Origin: Streptomyces sp. NBC_01485 | GTDB lineage: Bacteria > Actinomycetota > Actinomycetes > Streptomycetales > Streptomycetaceae | Direction of reading: 5' to 3' | Assembly: GCF_036227125.1 (NCBI RefSeq) | Contig: NZ_CP109435.1 | Coordinates: 2,976,001 to 3,040,000 of the forward strand | Length of the DNA stretch: 64,000 nucleotides | In this document: one piece after another, positions 1 through 8,482 of the stretch | Numbering within the stretch: position 1 is the first letter of the stretch | How the letters are laid out: each line of letters starts with the position of its first letter | Made by a program: the position numbers and the translations under genes | The notes under the pieces: generated by a model | The model's database searches: none | Told to the model about the DNA's origin: nothing | What the model saw: the letters and a program-made list of their open reading frames with translations, nothing else

Positions 1-735
1 CCACGCCACGATGGTGCGCATGGCGTCGTGGTGTCCGCCAACGACGGTGCCGTACCGGGCGGCAAGTGCCAGCAGCGCGAGCACCCCGCCGATTCCATGC
101 GCGAGACCGCTGTTGGCGTGCCCGCCGGGGAACCGCTCGTCAGCTCGGCCGGAAGGCCCTGTCTCCGTCCACCACCCCGGCAGAGCCTCGCCGTCGGCAC
201 TGAGCGGTTCGGCGAGGCGTGCGCAGTAGCCGAGGACCGCGTGCAGGTCGGAGCTGGACGGGTCCCGGCGGAGAAGGTAGGCCCCGTAGCCGGTGAGTCC
301 ACGGATCACGTCGAACTCCGCCAGTTGTGGCAGGTGGCCTGCATCGATACGGCGGTGCGCGGCGTCAAGGCGCGTGCGGATGTCGGTGATGATCTGCACG
401 TCGAGGGTGTCCAAGGCGCCCTGGTAGGTACCGGGGAGGTGGTCGGCCGCGCAGGCCACGGTGTGAGCGAGGGCGGGGGCGCCGTAGAACGGGTGGCTGT
501 CGGGTCCGCTGGTGAACGGTTGCCGGGTAGCGGCTGTGAGCCAGTCGTGGGCGCGTTGCCACGGTCCGAGGCTGCGCGCGGCCCGTTCGATGTGCAGCAG
601 CGCAATTCCCAGGGGACCGTAGGCGAGTTGCTGCCGTTCGGTGGTTGTCGTGCGGGGACTCACGGGCGCTGTGGCGGGGTCGGCCAGGAGGTCGGCGACG
701 GCGTCCGCCATCTTGAGCGCGAGAGGGTGGGTCAC
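1..735 (-). CDS. LanC-like lanthionine synthetase, 3' end cut by window edge
   Basis: Cyclase that would add cysteine thiols to dehydrated Ser/Thr of the FxLD precursor to form thioether rings. I translated the minus strand from the GTG at 735. The readable 245 residues include FDVIRGLTGYGAYLL and GLAHGIGGVLALLALAAR, both typical of the LanC alpha-toroid. The zinc ligands of the family lie further downstream and are outside the window. The start overlaps the stop of the dehydratase gene in a GTGA arrangement and has GGAGG upstream, so translation is probably coupled. The frame is open to position 1. Assignment to LanC is firm; completeness cannot be judged. Confidence 0.88.
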   Translation of the reverse strand, partial: MTHPLALKMADAVADLLADPATAPVSPRTTTTERQQLAYGPLGIALLHIERAARSLGPWQRAHDWLTAATRQPFTSGPDSHPFYGAPALAHTVACAADHLPGTYQGALDTLDVQIITDIRTRLDAAHRRIDAGHLPQLAEFDVIRGLTGYGAYLLRRDPSSSDLHAVLGYCARLAEPLSADGEALPGWWTETGPSGRADERFPGGHANSGLAHGIGGVLALLALAARYGTVVGGHHDAMRTIVAW

Positions 736-3700
736 CGTGTCCTCCGGGAGATCCGGGCCAGGGCAGCGGCGCGTGTGAGATACAGGCAGATCGCTTCCTC
801 AGGGAAGTCCACTGCCAGGTGCCGTACGAAGTGGACGTGCAGGAGCGAGGAGAGGACGTCGTCCAGGCGGATGCCCTGGGTATCCGGGCCGGGGAGATGG
901 GGTCGGTAGGCGGCGAGCGTGGCGTCCCGGTCCGCCCATGCCGCCACGATGGCCTGTCCGCCGGGTGCGTCGCGCAGTGCCGCCCAGTGGTCGGTCGGAT
1001 CGGCCAGCCGTACGGTCTCGGTGAACTGGGGACGCGGCACCGGTGCGGGCGCGGTGGGCGGAATGTTGTCGATCAGCCAGCTCATGGCGGCCTCGGTACT
1101 GCCGAGGAACGAGGTGGCGATGGCGATGGTGTGCGCGGCTACCAGGGCGCGCGGATGCGGACGCCGGGGTTGGGAGAGCTGGGTGGCGACAGCTCGCGAG
1201 TCAGCGCGGAACACGTTCTCAGCGGCATCCCAGGCGGCGCCGGAGCCCCAACGGCCCATCTCGCGGTAGGAGGTGGGAAAGCGCACGTCCGACAGCAGCC
1301 CGGCGCTGCGCAGTTCGTTGGCCCAGATGCCGACGGTGCGTGCGGTCGCGGCGAAGGCTTGGGGATCGGGCAGAGCGATGCGTACCCGGAGGTGATGGTT
1401 GGGGTCGCGGAAGCGGATGAACCACCACGGTGGACTGCCGAGTTGGTCCAGCAGGTCAGGGATGTGCTGGGTGAGGAGGGTGTCTTGACGGCGCAGGTCG
1501 CCGTACAGAGTGGCCAGCAGCAGGGATGAGACTCCGGGCGTCTGGATCTGCGCTGGGGAGAACGTGCGGGCCGGTGCGGGGGTCGGCAGGAGCGGCCACG
1601 CCGGAGGCCGCCTGGCCTTGAGCGGTACGACGACCTCGTGCGCGCGGCCGTCGCACCAGCCGTAGGCGTCGGCGTCCGGGCCCTCGACGAGGACGGCCAG
1701 GCTGGCGCGGTTGAGGTGCTCGCGCAGGAGGGTTCGGTGGGCGGCCTGGTCGAGATCGAGGAGCAGACGACGGTCCTCCTCGGCCAGGCTGACCCGCTGA
1801 GGCATCCGCCGCCGGGTCCGCCACTCCTCCAGGGCGGTGTCCCACTGGGCCTGGGGGCGGTCGCGGCGGGGCAGTTCGGCTGCTTCCAGCCGCCACCGTG
1901 CAGAGGCGAGCACCGTACGCCCGTAGCGCAGCCGGGGCAGGAACGGCATCGCGGTCGCGGCGCCCCAGTTGAACAAGGTGACCTGCGCGCACTGAGCGCG
2001 CGAGAGCTCGGTGAGGAACCGGACCAGCGGCGGGGTGTGCTCCTTGAGATTCAGCGCGTGCATTCCCACGGCCTCGATCCGCTGCCCGCGCTCAGGCGCG
2101 GCCAGATACATGCGGCGCCCGTCGCATGCCACCGCCAAGTCGTCAGGCGTGAGCACGTCGCTGCTTGCGGCACGGTGCTCCTGCACGCTGATCACGGTGG
2201 ACAGAACCTGCGGAGCGCGCGTGACATGGGCGCTCGTGGCTAGCAGCGGCGGGAACGACAACTGGGCGGGGACGGTGCCGGCGTCTGCGCTCGGGAGGTC
2301 GGCCAGTTCCGCTGACAGACTCTCGCGGTCCTCAGGTGCCAGCACGCCGAGGAACCGGCCGGTCGTGACACCGACGCCACGGGACACGCTCGCAATCTCC
2401 AGCCGGAACCGCCCGCGCTGCAGTTCCTCGGTGCTCGCAGCGTGCACCCGGACACCGACCTCCAGGTGCGGCGGCACCCTTGGACGCTCGGGTCCCAGAT
2501 CCATCGCCGCGATCAGCTCATCAGTGAGAACCACCTCGTCGCGGCCGTCGAGGACAGCGGCCTGCGCCAGCCGCACCAAGGTGTCGTCTCGTACAGAAAG
2601 GCGGGAGCGGCGCCCGTCGGCCGGGGCGCCCGGATACCCGTCGGGGAAACCAGTGCCGCTGTCGGCGACGACTTCGTTGAGAGGCACCATCGTGCCGATG
2701 CCGTACCGCTCGTAGAACCGCCGCTGGTACGCCTTCCACGCCGCGGTCCCGTACGGGAGGGCGCTGACCCGGGCCAGGACGCTGGCTGCACGCTCGACCT
2801 CGCGGGCAACCGCTTCAGGCAGCTCCACCTCGGCGTCCAGACGAAGGTCGAGGGCGAGAGGGTGACGGCGCAGGCGTGGGACCAGAGCCCGCATCCGCGC
2901 GGTGGCACGGGCCCGGCCGCTTCCGGAGCCACAGCCGCGCAAGTCGCTCTGTACGGCGCGGAGTTCGCGGATCATATCGGCGACCTGGGTTACGGCGTCT
3001 GCCTCCACGGCGTCCAGTTGCGCCAACAGGTAGTCCAGGGCATCGGTCTCGGTGCTCGGTGCGTGCAGGCTGGTGATCAATACCTCGTTCCGGATCAACC
3101 CCTCCACGAGCCGCTGCGCCTTTCCCTGGCCTGCTGTGGGGAAGTCCGCAGCCAGCTTGTCCGCGAGAGCACCGGTGCAGATGGGCTCTCGGGCTGCCTC
3201 CAGGACCACCTGCACCGGTTCGGTCAGGGCCACGGATGCCTCGACCGCACGCCTCCGGTCGCTTTGGGTGTCGGCCTTGTACGGCACAATCAGCCGGTCA
3301 CCGCGTCTCGTCGCGGTGTTGTTGAGGACCACCGGAAGGCGCTCCAGCAGTTCGGGGCACGACTCCAGCCGTTCGACAACGGCCGTCAGCCACTCCGCGC
3401 CCGCACGACCGATGACGACGTGGTCCGGACCCCAATTCGCGCGCGCCTGCCCGCCGATGACGGCCGAGGCCACGCCAGCAAACAGGCCGAACGGAGTTGC
3501 CCGCTGTTCGGCACGCAACACGTAGCGGGCCACGGAGGAGACAGCGCGCCGCACATCACGCGCGGCCGGGGTGCTGGAGGAGCACAAGGCCCGCACCTGG
3601 GAGGCGAGGACAGGACTGGCGTGCTCCAGGGCCTCGGCAACGTCCTCCTCGGACCACAGCTCCCGCAACCATGCGAGCCGGGCCGCCGCGCCACGGGGGG

Positions 3701-3803
3701 AAAGGTCGTCGAGGCCGGGACACGGGGAGACAGGAAGCTCCGGCCGAGCGACCGCACGGACGAGCGCGGTCGTACCGGCATGGAACGCGGTGCTCGAAGC
3801 CAT
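732..3803 (-). CDS. Class I lantibiotic dehydratase (LanB) with SpaB-type C-terminal domain
   Basis: Dehydrates Ser/Thr of the precursor peptide; class I enzymes do this through glutamyl-tRNA-dependent glutamylation and elimination. The 1023-residue protein is of normal length for a full LanB. The N-terminal part has the family signature RYVLRAEQRATPFGLFAGVA, and the last 250 residues match the elimination (SpaB_C) domain with PPWWFIRFRDPNHHLRVRI. I chose the ATG at 3803 because AGGAG lies just upstream; an upstream GTG at 3854 has no ribosome site and falls inside a hairpin. It lies 84 bp after the precursor gene and overlaps lanC. Confidence 0.93.
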   Translation of the reverse strand: MASSTAFHAGTTALVRAVARPELPVSPCPGLDDLSPRGAAARLAWLRELWSEEDVAEALEHASPVLASQVRALCSSSTPAARDVRRAVSSVARYVLRAEQRATPFGLFAGVASAVIGGQARANWGPDHVVIGRAGAEWLTAVVERLESCPELLERLPVVLNNTATRRGDRLIVPYKADTQSDRRRAVEASVALTEPVQVVLEAAREPICTGALADKLAADFPTAGQGKAQRLVEGLIRNEVLITSLHAPSTETDALDYLLAQLDAVEADAVTQVADMIRELRAVQSDLRGCGSGSGRARATARMRALVPRLRRHPLALDLRLDAEVELPEAVAREVERAASVLARVSALPYGTAAWKAYQRRFYERYGIGTMVPLNEVVADSGTGFPDGYPGAPADGRRSRLSVRDDTLVRLAQAAVLDGRDEVVLTDELIAAMDLGPERPRVPPHLEVGVRVHAASTEELQRGRFRLEIASVSRGVGVTTGRFLGVLAPEDRESLSAELADLPSADAGTVPAQLSFPPLLATSAHVTRAPQVLSTVISVQEHRAASSDVLTPDDLAVACDGRRMYLAAPERGQRIEAVGMHALNLKEHTPPLVRFLTELSRAQCAQVTLFNWGAATAMPFLPRLRYGRTVLASARWRLEAAELPRRDRPQAQWDTALEEWRTRRRMPQRVSLAEEDRRLLLDLDQAAHRTLLREHLNRASLAVLVEGPDADAYGWCDGRAHEVVVPLKARRPPAWPLLPTPAPARTFSPAQIQTPGVSSLLLATLYGDLRRQDTLLTQHIPDLLDQLGSPPWWFIRFRDPNHHLRVRIALPDPQAFAATARTVGIWANELRSAGLLSDVRFPTSYREMGRWGSGAAWDAAENVFRADSRAVATQLSQPRRPHPRALVAAHTIAIATSFLGSTEAAMSWLIDNIPPTAPAPVPRPQFTETVRLADPTDHWAALRDAPGGQAIVAAWADRDATLAAYRPHLPGPDTQGIRLDDVLSSLLHVHFVRHLAVDFPEEAICLYLTRAAALARISRRTR

Positions 3804-3827
3804 CACACTCTCCTGGTCCAGACGGGC

Positions 3828-3867
3828 GGCCGGTGCCTTCGCACTGCGGGTCACGAAGACACCGGCC
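3828..3867 (-). terminator. Hairpin between precursor and dehydratase genes
   Basis: The arms 3828-3841 and 3854-3867 form a 14-bp stem with one mismatch and a 12-nt loop. There is no T-tract. A hairpin at this place in lanthipeptide operons commonly limits read-through or stabilises the short precursor transcript, so that precursor mRNA exceeds enzyme mRNA. That role is inferred from position. Confidence 0.6.
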
Positions 3868-3887
3868 TGGGTACCGTGCGCCTTAGG

Positions 3888-4055
3888 TCAGGCCACGTTG
3901 GTGGTGCAGGCGCCGCAGGTCTCGCCGCAGCCGTCGTCCGTCAGGTTGACCAGGCCGGCGGAGTCGCCTATCTCGACCAGCGTGACGTCGAGGTCGAAGC
4001 CGTCCGAGGTGGTTGCCGGGCTCGCCTTGGTGGTGTGGTTGATGTTGGGGCTCAT
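3888..4055 (-). CDS. FxLD family lanthipeptide precursor
   Basis: A 55-residue precursor peptide. The leader holds the FxLD box as FDLDVTLVE at residues 20-28. The core is Cys-rich near the C-terminus (TDDGCGETCGACTTNVA) with Cys43, Cys47 and Cys50 and several Thr residues as ring partners. This matches the FxLD lantipeptide family, in which FDLD-type leaders are recognised by a class I LanB. The ATG at 4055 has AGGAG six bases upstream. A 197-bp non-coding stretch precedes it, so it may have its own promoter. Product structure, maturation protease and export are not visible here. Confidence 0.92.
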   Translation of the reverse strand: MSPNINHTTKASPATTSDGFDLDVTLVEIGDSAGLVNLTDDGCGETCGACTTNVA

Positions 4056-4252
4056 GCCAACTCCTGTTCGTCGAGTGCGAGTTGCGAATGGTGGTACGAC
4101 CAGGCGTCTACGTGCGGAGCGTATTGAGGGAGCTACGTCACGGAGGCAGTTCCCGGCCACCGACCCGAGGCGCTGTGAGGCCGATTCCTCAGGCCGCGTG
4201 CCGCCCCGATGAACCCGGCTCGAAGCAGCCAGCTCATCAGCGCGGCCGTCTA
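4056..4252 (-). promoter_or_regulatory. Leader region of the precursor gene
   Basis: This 197-bp gap is the largest break inside the left-hand minus-strand operon and lies directly upstream of the precursor, so a promoter is expected. A TACGCT element resembling a -10 box is present on the minus strand, but no convincing -35 box pairs with it. Confidence 0.3.
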
Positions 4253-5164
4253 TCAAGCCGCGATCTCTGCGGCTTGCTGATTGAGAACGTCCGAGATGCA
4301 GTCGGCATCGAGCGTGACGCGGACGATGTGGTGGTCCGACACGTCTTCGGGCACCTCAACCACGTCCACACCGGTCACCGCGGTCAGCAGGTCAGTAGTG
4401 CCGTAGACGCGGTCGACGCGGGAGTCCGGGCCGTGCGTCGCACAGGCGTTGACTGTCCGAGACACCGCCCTTCTGTTCCCCTGTCTCGCCGTCGCCCAGT
4501 AGCGGGCCAGGTCCTCCAAGCCAGCGGTGCGCAGCGCCTCGTCCGGGCGGGTATCCATCACCCGGGTGCCGTTCGCTCCGACGTACGAGCGATGCAGCCT
4601 GTGGGGCCTGTCGTCTATCTGCTCAAGCACCGGCAGCGCCGGGTCGCCCTCGACGCCAGGACCCGGATAGCTGTTGTTGTCTCCAGCAGCCAGGCATGGC
4701 ATCCGTACGATCTCGCCCTGCGGCCCGGTCCACTTCTTGTCGGCCCAGGTCGAGACCCATTCCGACTCGGCTACCCGGTTCGTGCCGGACGCGTAGTTGA
4801 GGTGGTAGGAGACCAAGGCAAGCGGCATCGCCTCGTCACCGGCAGGCAGGTAGCGCATGACCAGTGCCGTGGGCGGCAGCACCCACATGGGGGCGGCCTT
4901 GTCCCACTCCCGCACCGGCCGGAATACGCGCGGGTCGGCGAAGATCGCGGTGCACGACTCGGGGCCGAGCCAGCCTCGCAGGCCGAGCACGTGCTCCAGC
5001 TCGTACAGGATCGCGTTGCCGTTGGCGTCCGCTCCCCACATCTCCTGACGGAACACGATGTGAGGGTTGAGGGAAACCAACAGCTCTTGTGCCTTCAGGC
5101 GCTTTGCCGGGTCGTTCCCGCCGTTGTTCTCGAAGTTCCAGGACAACAGAGTGATCTCGCTCAT
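4253..5164 (-). CDS. Endonuclease/exonuclease/phosphatase-fold protein 1
   Basis: Member of the metal-dependent EEP superfamily (303 residues). Visible motifs in order are LLSWNFENNG near the N-terminus (metal-binding Asn), RQE at about 40 (Glu metal ligand), SYHLN at about 118, AGDNNSY at about 160, SRVDRVY and the final SDHHIV with the catalytic His. All expected catalytic residues are present. No signal peptide is seen, so it is probably cytoplasmic. It lies in the operon that also holds a second EEP gene and the FxLD lanthipeptide genes. Substrate is unknown: nucleic acid, phosphoinositide-like or small phosphoesters are all possible. A role in lanthipeptide production or immunity is only a context guess. 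Confidence 0.8.
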   Translation of the reverse strand: MSEITLLSWNFENNGGNDPAKRLKAQELLVSLNPHIVFRQEMWGADANGNAILYELEHVLGLRGWLGPESCTAIFADPRVFRPVREWDKAAPMWVLPPTALVMRYLPAGDEAMPLALVSYHLNYASGTNRVAESEWVSTWADKKWTGPQGEIVRMPCLAAGDNNSYPGPGVEGDPALPVLEQIDDRPHRLHRSYVGANGTRVMDTRPDEALRTAGLEDLARYWATARQGNRRAVSRTVNACATHGPDSRVDRVYGTTDLLTAVTGVDVVEVPEDVSDHHIVRVTLDADCISDVLNQQAAEIAA

Positions 5165-5215
5165 CGGTTCCTCTCTTCGTCGCGGCTCTGCTGTGGCATC
5201 GCTGTCCGTCCCGGT

Positions 5216-6181
5216 TCAGGCGGCGAGTGCAGGTTCGACGGACAGGGCACGGCGCAGCGCCGAGAGACTGAAGGTGGCGACCACCGGGGGGTGGTCGGAT
5301 GCCTCGGTCACCTCATCGGTGACGATGACCTCCAGCCCCGTCAGGGCACCGGCGACCTGCGGCGTCGCATACAGCCGGTCGATCCGCTGCCTCGTGCCCT
5401 GGTCCGTGCGCCACAACGACGCGGTCGGTTCGAGGGCTCCCTCCAAGCCGAGTTCGGTCGCGGCGTAGTGCCCCAGTTCCACGAAGACGGGCGGTCGCCC
5501 CTCGAATTCGCCCGCGAGGATTTCGTCCGGCAGCGTGTCGGAGACCCGCTTGCCGTCACGCTCGATCGTGCGCGCCTCGAAGTGGGCCCGGTCCTTGATC
5601 TGGCTCCAGTCGGGCAGCGGATGCCCGTTGCTCGGCCGGTGCGGGTACGAGTTCATGTCGCCCCCGACGATCGCCGCCATGCCCGGCCGGCCCAGCGTGG
5701 CCACTCGTTTCGCCTCGCTCGCCCGCGTGGCGGGGTCGAAGGAGCACAGATGTACCGACGCCAGACTCAGCTTGTTCAGTGCGCCCTTGATTCGAACCAC
5801 CGGGTTGCATACCGGGTGCCACATCCCGGTGCGGTGCTCGAAGAACTCGGTCGGCTGGCACAGGTCTCGGTCCACATAGACGCCGGTCGGGTTGGCCGAC
5901 TCGGGGGTCGCGCTGGCAAGGAATGCGGCGTGGCCGCCGAGCCGGGCGGACTCCGCCCAGACCGCACGCCCACCGAACATGTCCGCACGGGTCAGCTCCT
6001 GGCGGAGGAGTACGTGCGGCTGGAGGGTGGCGAGAACGTCCATGGCCAAATGCCATCGTGCGTCGTCACCGCTGTTGGTGATGCCGTTGTGCTCAACGTT
6101 CCACGTGACCACGCGGAATGCGTCGTCCTCGGACGGCCTGGTCAAGAGGTTCTCCCTCAGGAGTTGGAGTTGTTCGGGCAT
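5216..6181 (-). CDS. Endonuclease/exonuclease/phosphatase-fold protein 2
   Basis: Second EEP-fold protein (321 residues from the ATG at 6181). Motifs are VVTWNVEHNG near residue 45, LLRQE, SVHLCSFDP, GGDMNSYP, RIDRLYATP and TEASDHPPVV, so the metal and catalytic residues are intact. It parallels its neighbour in order and spacing, but identity is low outside the motifs. The two look like an old duplication or a working pair rather than a recent copy. The reading frame stays open upstream to 6301, overlapping the next gene; the ATG at 6181 avoids that overlap, though its ribosome site is weak. Substrate unknown. Confidence 0.78.
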   Translation of the reverse strand: MPEQLQLLRENLLTRPSEDDAFRVVTWNVEHNGITNSGDDARWHLAMDVLATLQPHVLLRQELTRADMFGGRAVWAESARLGGHAAFLASATPESANPTGVYVDRDLCQPTEFFEHRTGMWHPVCNPVVRIKGALNKLSLASVHLCSFDPATRASEAKRVATLGRPGMAAIVGGDMNSYPHRPSNGHPLPDWSQIKDRAHFEARTIERDGKRVSDTLPDEILAGEFEGRPPVFVELGHYAATELGLEGALEPTASLWRTDQGTRQRIDRLYATPQVAGALTGLEVIVTDEVTEASDHPPVVATFSLSALRRALSVEPALAA

Positions 6182-6210
6182 GCCCAGCCCTGCGAACAGG
6201 GCGGGGCCGT

Positions 6211-6867
6211 CTAGGCGGCGGGCGCGAGGTCGTCGAGGTCGTCGAGGTCTATGACCGTGAAGGCTCGTAGGGTGCGTACGAGTTGCGAGGCCAGGAACCA
6301 ACGCAGGTTGGGGCTGCCGTACGGCAGGGGTATGTCGTCACCTGCCAGGGCCCGCACACCGTCACTACCCCACTGGTACGGGGTGCCGATAACGCCGTAG
6401 AGCGGGGCACTCTGCACCATCAAGGCGATGTGTCCGTGCCGGACCAGGTTGGGACACAACTTGGCTGCGGCGCGCGCGTGCTTCAGACAGACCGGAGGCT
6501 GTGCAGTGCGTACGGTCGCGCTCGGCCCGGGAACGGTGCCGCTCTCCAGGAACAGGTATCCGTCGGGGGTCTTGGTCGATCCGACACAGACCTGGCAGAG
6601 GAGGTTCATCATCGTGTGCCGCTGCCGGGCAGGGTGCACTAGCCGCCACCGCGGCGAGCCCTCCGGCATCCCGTCCCGGCCTATCGACTGGGACGTCCGG
6701 GCCCACAGAGTGCCACGCACGTCCCGGTCGTCTCGGGTCTCGTCCCAGTAAGAGAGGCGGGAGCGGCCGTCGGCGCCGAAACTCGCACGCAGGGCCAGGA
6801 AAGTATCAGCCTCCTCACCCTCACGCGCAGTGATGTACGGAACCATGCGGCTGGCGGTCGCGGTCAT
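6211..6867 (-). CDS. Unknown Cys-containing protein
   Basis: I do not recognise a family with certainty for this 218-residue protein. It contains LLCQVC followed about 40 residues later by PPVCLKHAR, a C-x2-C...C-x2-H arrangement that could bind zinc. The C-terminus is acidic (DLDDLDDLAPAA). Its ATG overlaps the stop of the upstream small gene as ATGA, so the two are translationally coupled. It belongs to the same minus-strand operon as the lanthipeptide genes and probably acts in the cytoplasm. No membrane segment is seen. Confidence 0.6.
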   Translation of the reverse strand: MTATASRMVPYITAREGEEADTFLALRASFGADGRSRLSYWDETRDDRDVRGTLWARTSQSIGRDGMPEGSPRWRLVHPARQRHTMMNLLCQVCVGSTKTPDGYLFLESGTVPGPSATVRTAQPPVCLKHARAAAKLCPNLVRHGHIALMVQSAPLYGVIGTPYQWGSDGVRALAGDDIPLPYGSPNLRWFLASQLVRTLRAFTVIDLDDLDDLAPAA

Positions 6868-7064
6868 ACGGCTGCTCCCGTCGGCACGGCGGGACGGTGA
6901 GGAGCGATGATCCGGCCGTCCGGCAGCAACTCGCCGGTGTCCGCGAAGAGCAGCACACCGTTGCAGAGCAGAGTCCAGCCCAGCACGTCGTCCCGCAGGA
7001 CGGTCCTGGCCGCCTCGCGGTCGGATGCCTCAGCCGCTGGGCATGGGGGGTCGTGCCGACACAT
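6864..7064 (-). CDS. DUF5999-like small protein
   Basis: A 66-residue protein starting MCRHDPPCP and containing GWTLLCNGVLLFADTGELLPDG and IIAPHRP, the pattern I associate with the Streptomyces DUF5999 family. Two early Cys and one His could form a small metal site. The stop overlaps the start of the next gene (ATGA). Such proteins are often encoded beside XRE-type regulators in Streptomyces, but no function is established. Family assignment is from memory of the pattern, not from a search. Confidence 0.65.
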   Translation of the reverse strand: MCRHDPPCPAAEASDREAARTVLRDDVLGWTLLCNGVLLFADTGELLPDGRIIAPHRPAVPTGAAV

Positions 7065-7116
7065 GAGTGCTCTTCCTCTCGAATCTGCTCGTACGGGGTA
7101 GGGCCCCTCTTCGACG

Positions 7117-7575
7117 TCACAGCCCCGCGGGGGAACGGGGGGACGTCGAAGAGGGAGTCGTGGGTCTGCGCGCGGTGGAGCGGAGAAACTTGGAGATCGC
7201 GGTGTCGCTGTAGCCGTAGAAGCGACCGCGAGCCACGTCATCCTCGGCCGGTGGTGCATCGCCCCACTCGACCAGGAGGCAGACGTCGCGATCCAGCGAC
7301 CAACGAAGCCGCGGCTGAATGAAGCCCGGTCGGCCTTCGAGCAGGTCGCACACTGCGAGGCCGATGAGCATGTTGTGTACGGGGAAGTAGCCACCACGGC
7401 GCGGGCCGCCGGCGGGCACCGCCAGGAACGGCATCCGGAGGGCGCGGACGGCGACGCTCTGCTCCAGCACGCAGGGATGCGCGAGCCGGGCGCGGTAGTA
7501 GTCGTAGTCGTACGCTTCCGCCGCGGGCAGGGCGGTTGCGGTCAGCAGGGTCGGAGTTCTGGCGGCAGTCGTCAT
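7117..7575 (-). CDS. DUF6302-like protein
   Basis: A 152-residue protein with YDYDYYRARLAHP, RRGGYFPV and ARGRFYGYS, features I associate with the Streptomyces DUF6302 family. Its ATG overlaps the stop of the preceding gene as ATGA, which fixes the start and implies coupled translation. A low-complexity Arg/Ser/Thr/Pro tail ends the protein. Function is unknown. It lies between other small conserved Streptomyces proteins in the operon. Confidence 0.6.
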   Translation of the reverse strand: MTTAARTPTLLTATALPAAEAYDYDYYRARLAHPCVLEQSVAVRALRMPFLAVPAGGPRRGGYFPVHNMLIGLAVCDLLEGRPGFIQPRLRWSLDRDVCLLVEWGDAPPAEDDVARGRFYGYSDTAISKFLRSTARRPTTPSSTSPRSPAGL

Positions 7576-7967
7576 GCGGCGTCCTTGAAGTGCCCGGTCC
7601 TGGACAGGAGTTCCACCAGCTCGCTGGTGACCCACCCCAAGCGGCGGAGGTGACCGAGCGCCATCCAGTAGTTGCCGGGCAGTTCCACAGAACGCAGGGT
7701 CCGGGCCCGCGCGATCAGCACGGCTGCTTCCTCGTCCTCGTCCGCGAGTCCGGCCACGGCGATGGTGACGATCTGCATGAGGGCACCGCGTAGGCGCTGG
7801 GCGAGTTCTTCGAGCTCGTCGTCCAGAGGTGCCTGGCAGTCCAGGACGCTGGCTAAGGCGTCGAAGGTCGCGTCCCAGTCGAGCGGTTCCCAGTCCCGGA
7901 GCTTGGCTACGAGGCGGACCATGGTGTCCGCCGTCGTGCTCGCGGAACCTCCACACGGCATCAACAT
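7572..7967 (-). CDS. DUF6415-like small protein
   Basis: A 131-residue, mainly helical and acidic protein (MVRLVAKLRDWEPLDW near the start). I associate the pattern with a Streptomyces DUF6415-type family often found next to HTH regulators. It overlaps its neighbours at both ends: seven bases with the upstream gene and four with the downstream gene. Alternative starts lie at the third codon and at the internal MVRLVAKL. No enzyme motif is seen. Confidence 0.55.
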   Translation of the reverse strand: MLMPCGGSASTTADTMVRLVAKLRDWEPLDWDATFDALASVLDCQAPLDDELEELAQRLRGALMQIVTIAVAGLADEDEEAAVLIARARTLRSVELPGNYWMALGHLRRLGWVTSELVELLSRTGHFKDAA

Positions 7968-8482
7968 ACGGCTCCACCTGCCTCGGAGGAGTGCGAGAAG
8001 AGGCGCAGGGCACCGCCCAGGAAGGGCCCAACCACGTCGGTGCTGTGGAGCTTCACCGGCACCCGCTCGCTACGTCGCCACGGCGGCGTGTCCCAGCGTG
8101 CCCCGGCCGTCGGCGGCAGGATCATGCGAGCGGCGTCCCCCGCGGCGACTTCGACACCACCGAGTGCCGCTACGCGGTGGCCACTGCCGGCCTCGACCAG
8201 GAAGGTGCCCCTCTCGCCGCTCAGCAGGCAGGGCACTGAAAGCTCCTTCCGTTCGAGCCTGATGAGCGCCTCCATGGCCGCTCTGTACGGGATCGATACG
8301 GCGTCGAAGGAAGAGCACGACGCGAGCAAGACGGTGTGCGGGTTGGAGGTGAAGGCGTCCTCCATCTCACGCGGTTGGACCGGGTCAGAGCCGACGAAGA
8401 GCGTCCACCCCAGCAGATCGACGTACGCGTGAAACAGAGCAGACCGGTCGCGCGTTCTCGGAGGCCATAGGGAGGTCGTCAT
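7961..8482 (-). CDS. Unknown protein of coupled cassette
   Basis: A 173-residue protein without a motif I recognise. It begins MTTSLWPPRTRDRSALFHAY and contains GWTLFVGSDPVQPRE and a Gly/Ala-rich middle. Length and composition suggest a soluble protein. The start overlaps the previous stop as TGATG, so it is part of a strictly coupled four-gene run (8482-9060, this gene, 7572-7967, 7117-7575). The run is probably co-expressed under the divergent HTH regulator at 9318; this is inferred from layout. Confidence 0.6.
   Translation of the reverse strand: MTTSLWPPRTRDRSALFHAYVDLLGWTLFVGSDPVQPREMEDAFTSNPHTVLLASCSSFDAVSIPYRAAMEALIRLERKELSVPCLLSGERGTFLVEAGSGHRVAALGGVEVAAGDAARMILPPTAGARWDTPPWRRSERVPVKLHSTDVVGPFLGGALRLFSHSSEAGGAVC

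Noticed and set aside
2442..4127. Long plus-strand open frame antisense to lanB
   Set aside because: It is a GC-rich shadow frame; the minus strand encodes a clear LanB with conserved motifs, and the plus-strand translation has no family-like features.
4082..6214. 710-codon plus-strand open frame over the two EEP genes
   Set aside because: The EEP motifs are on the minus strand; the plus frame is Arg/Val/Gly-rich shadow sequence without a ribosome site.
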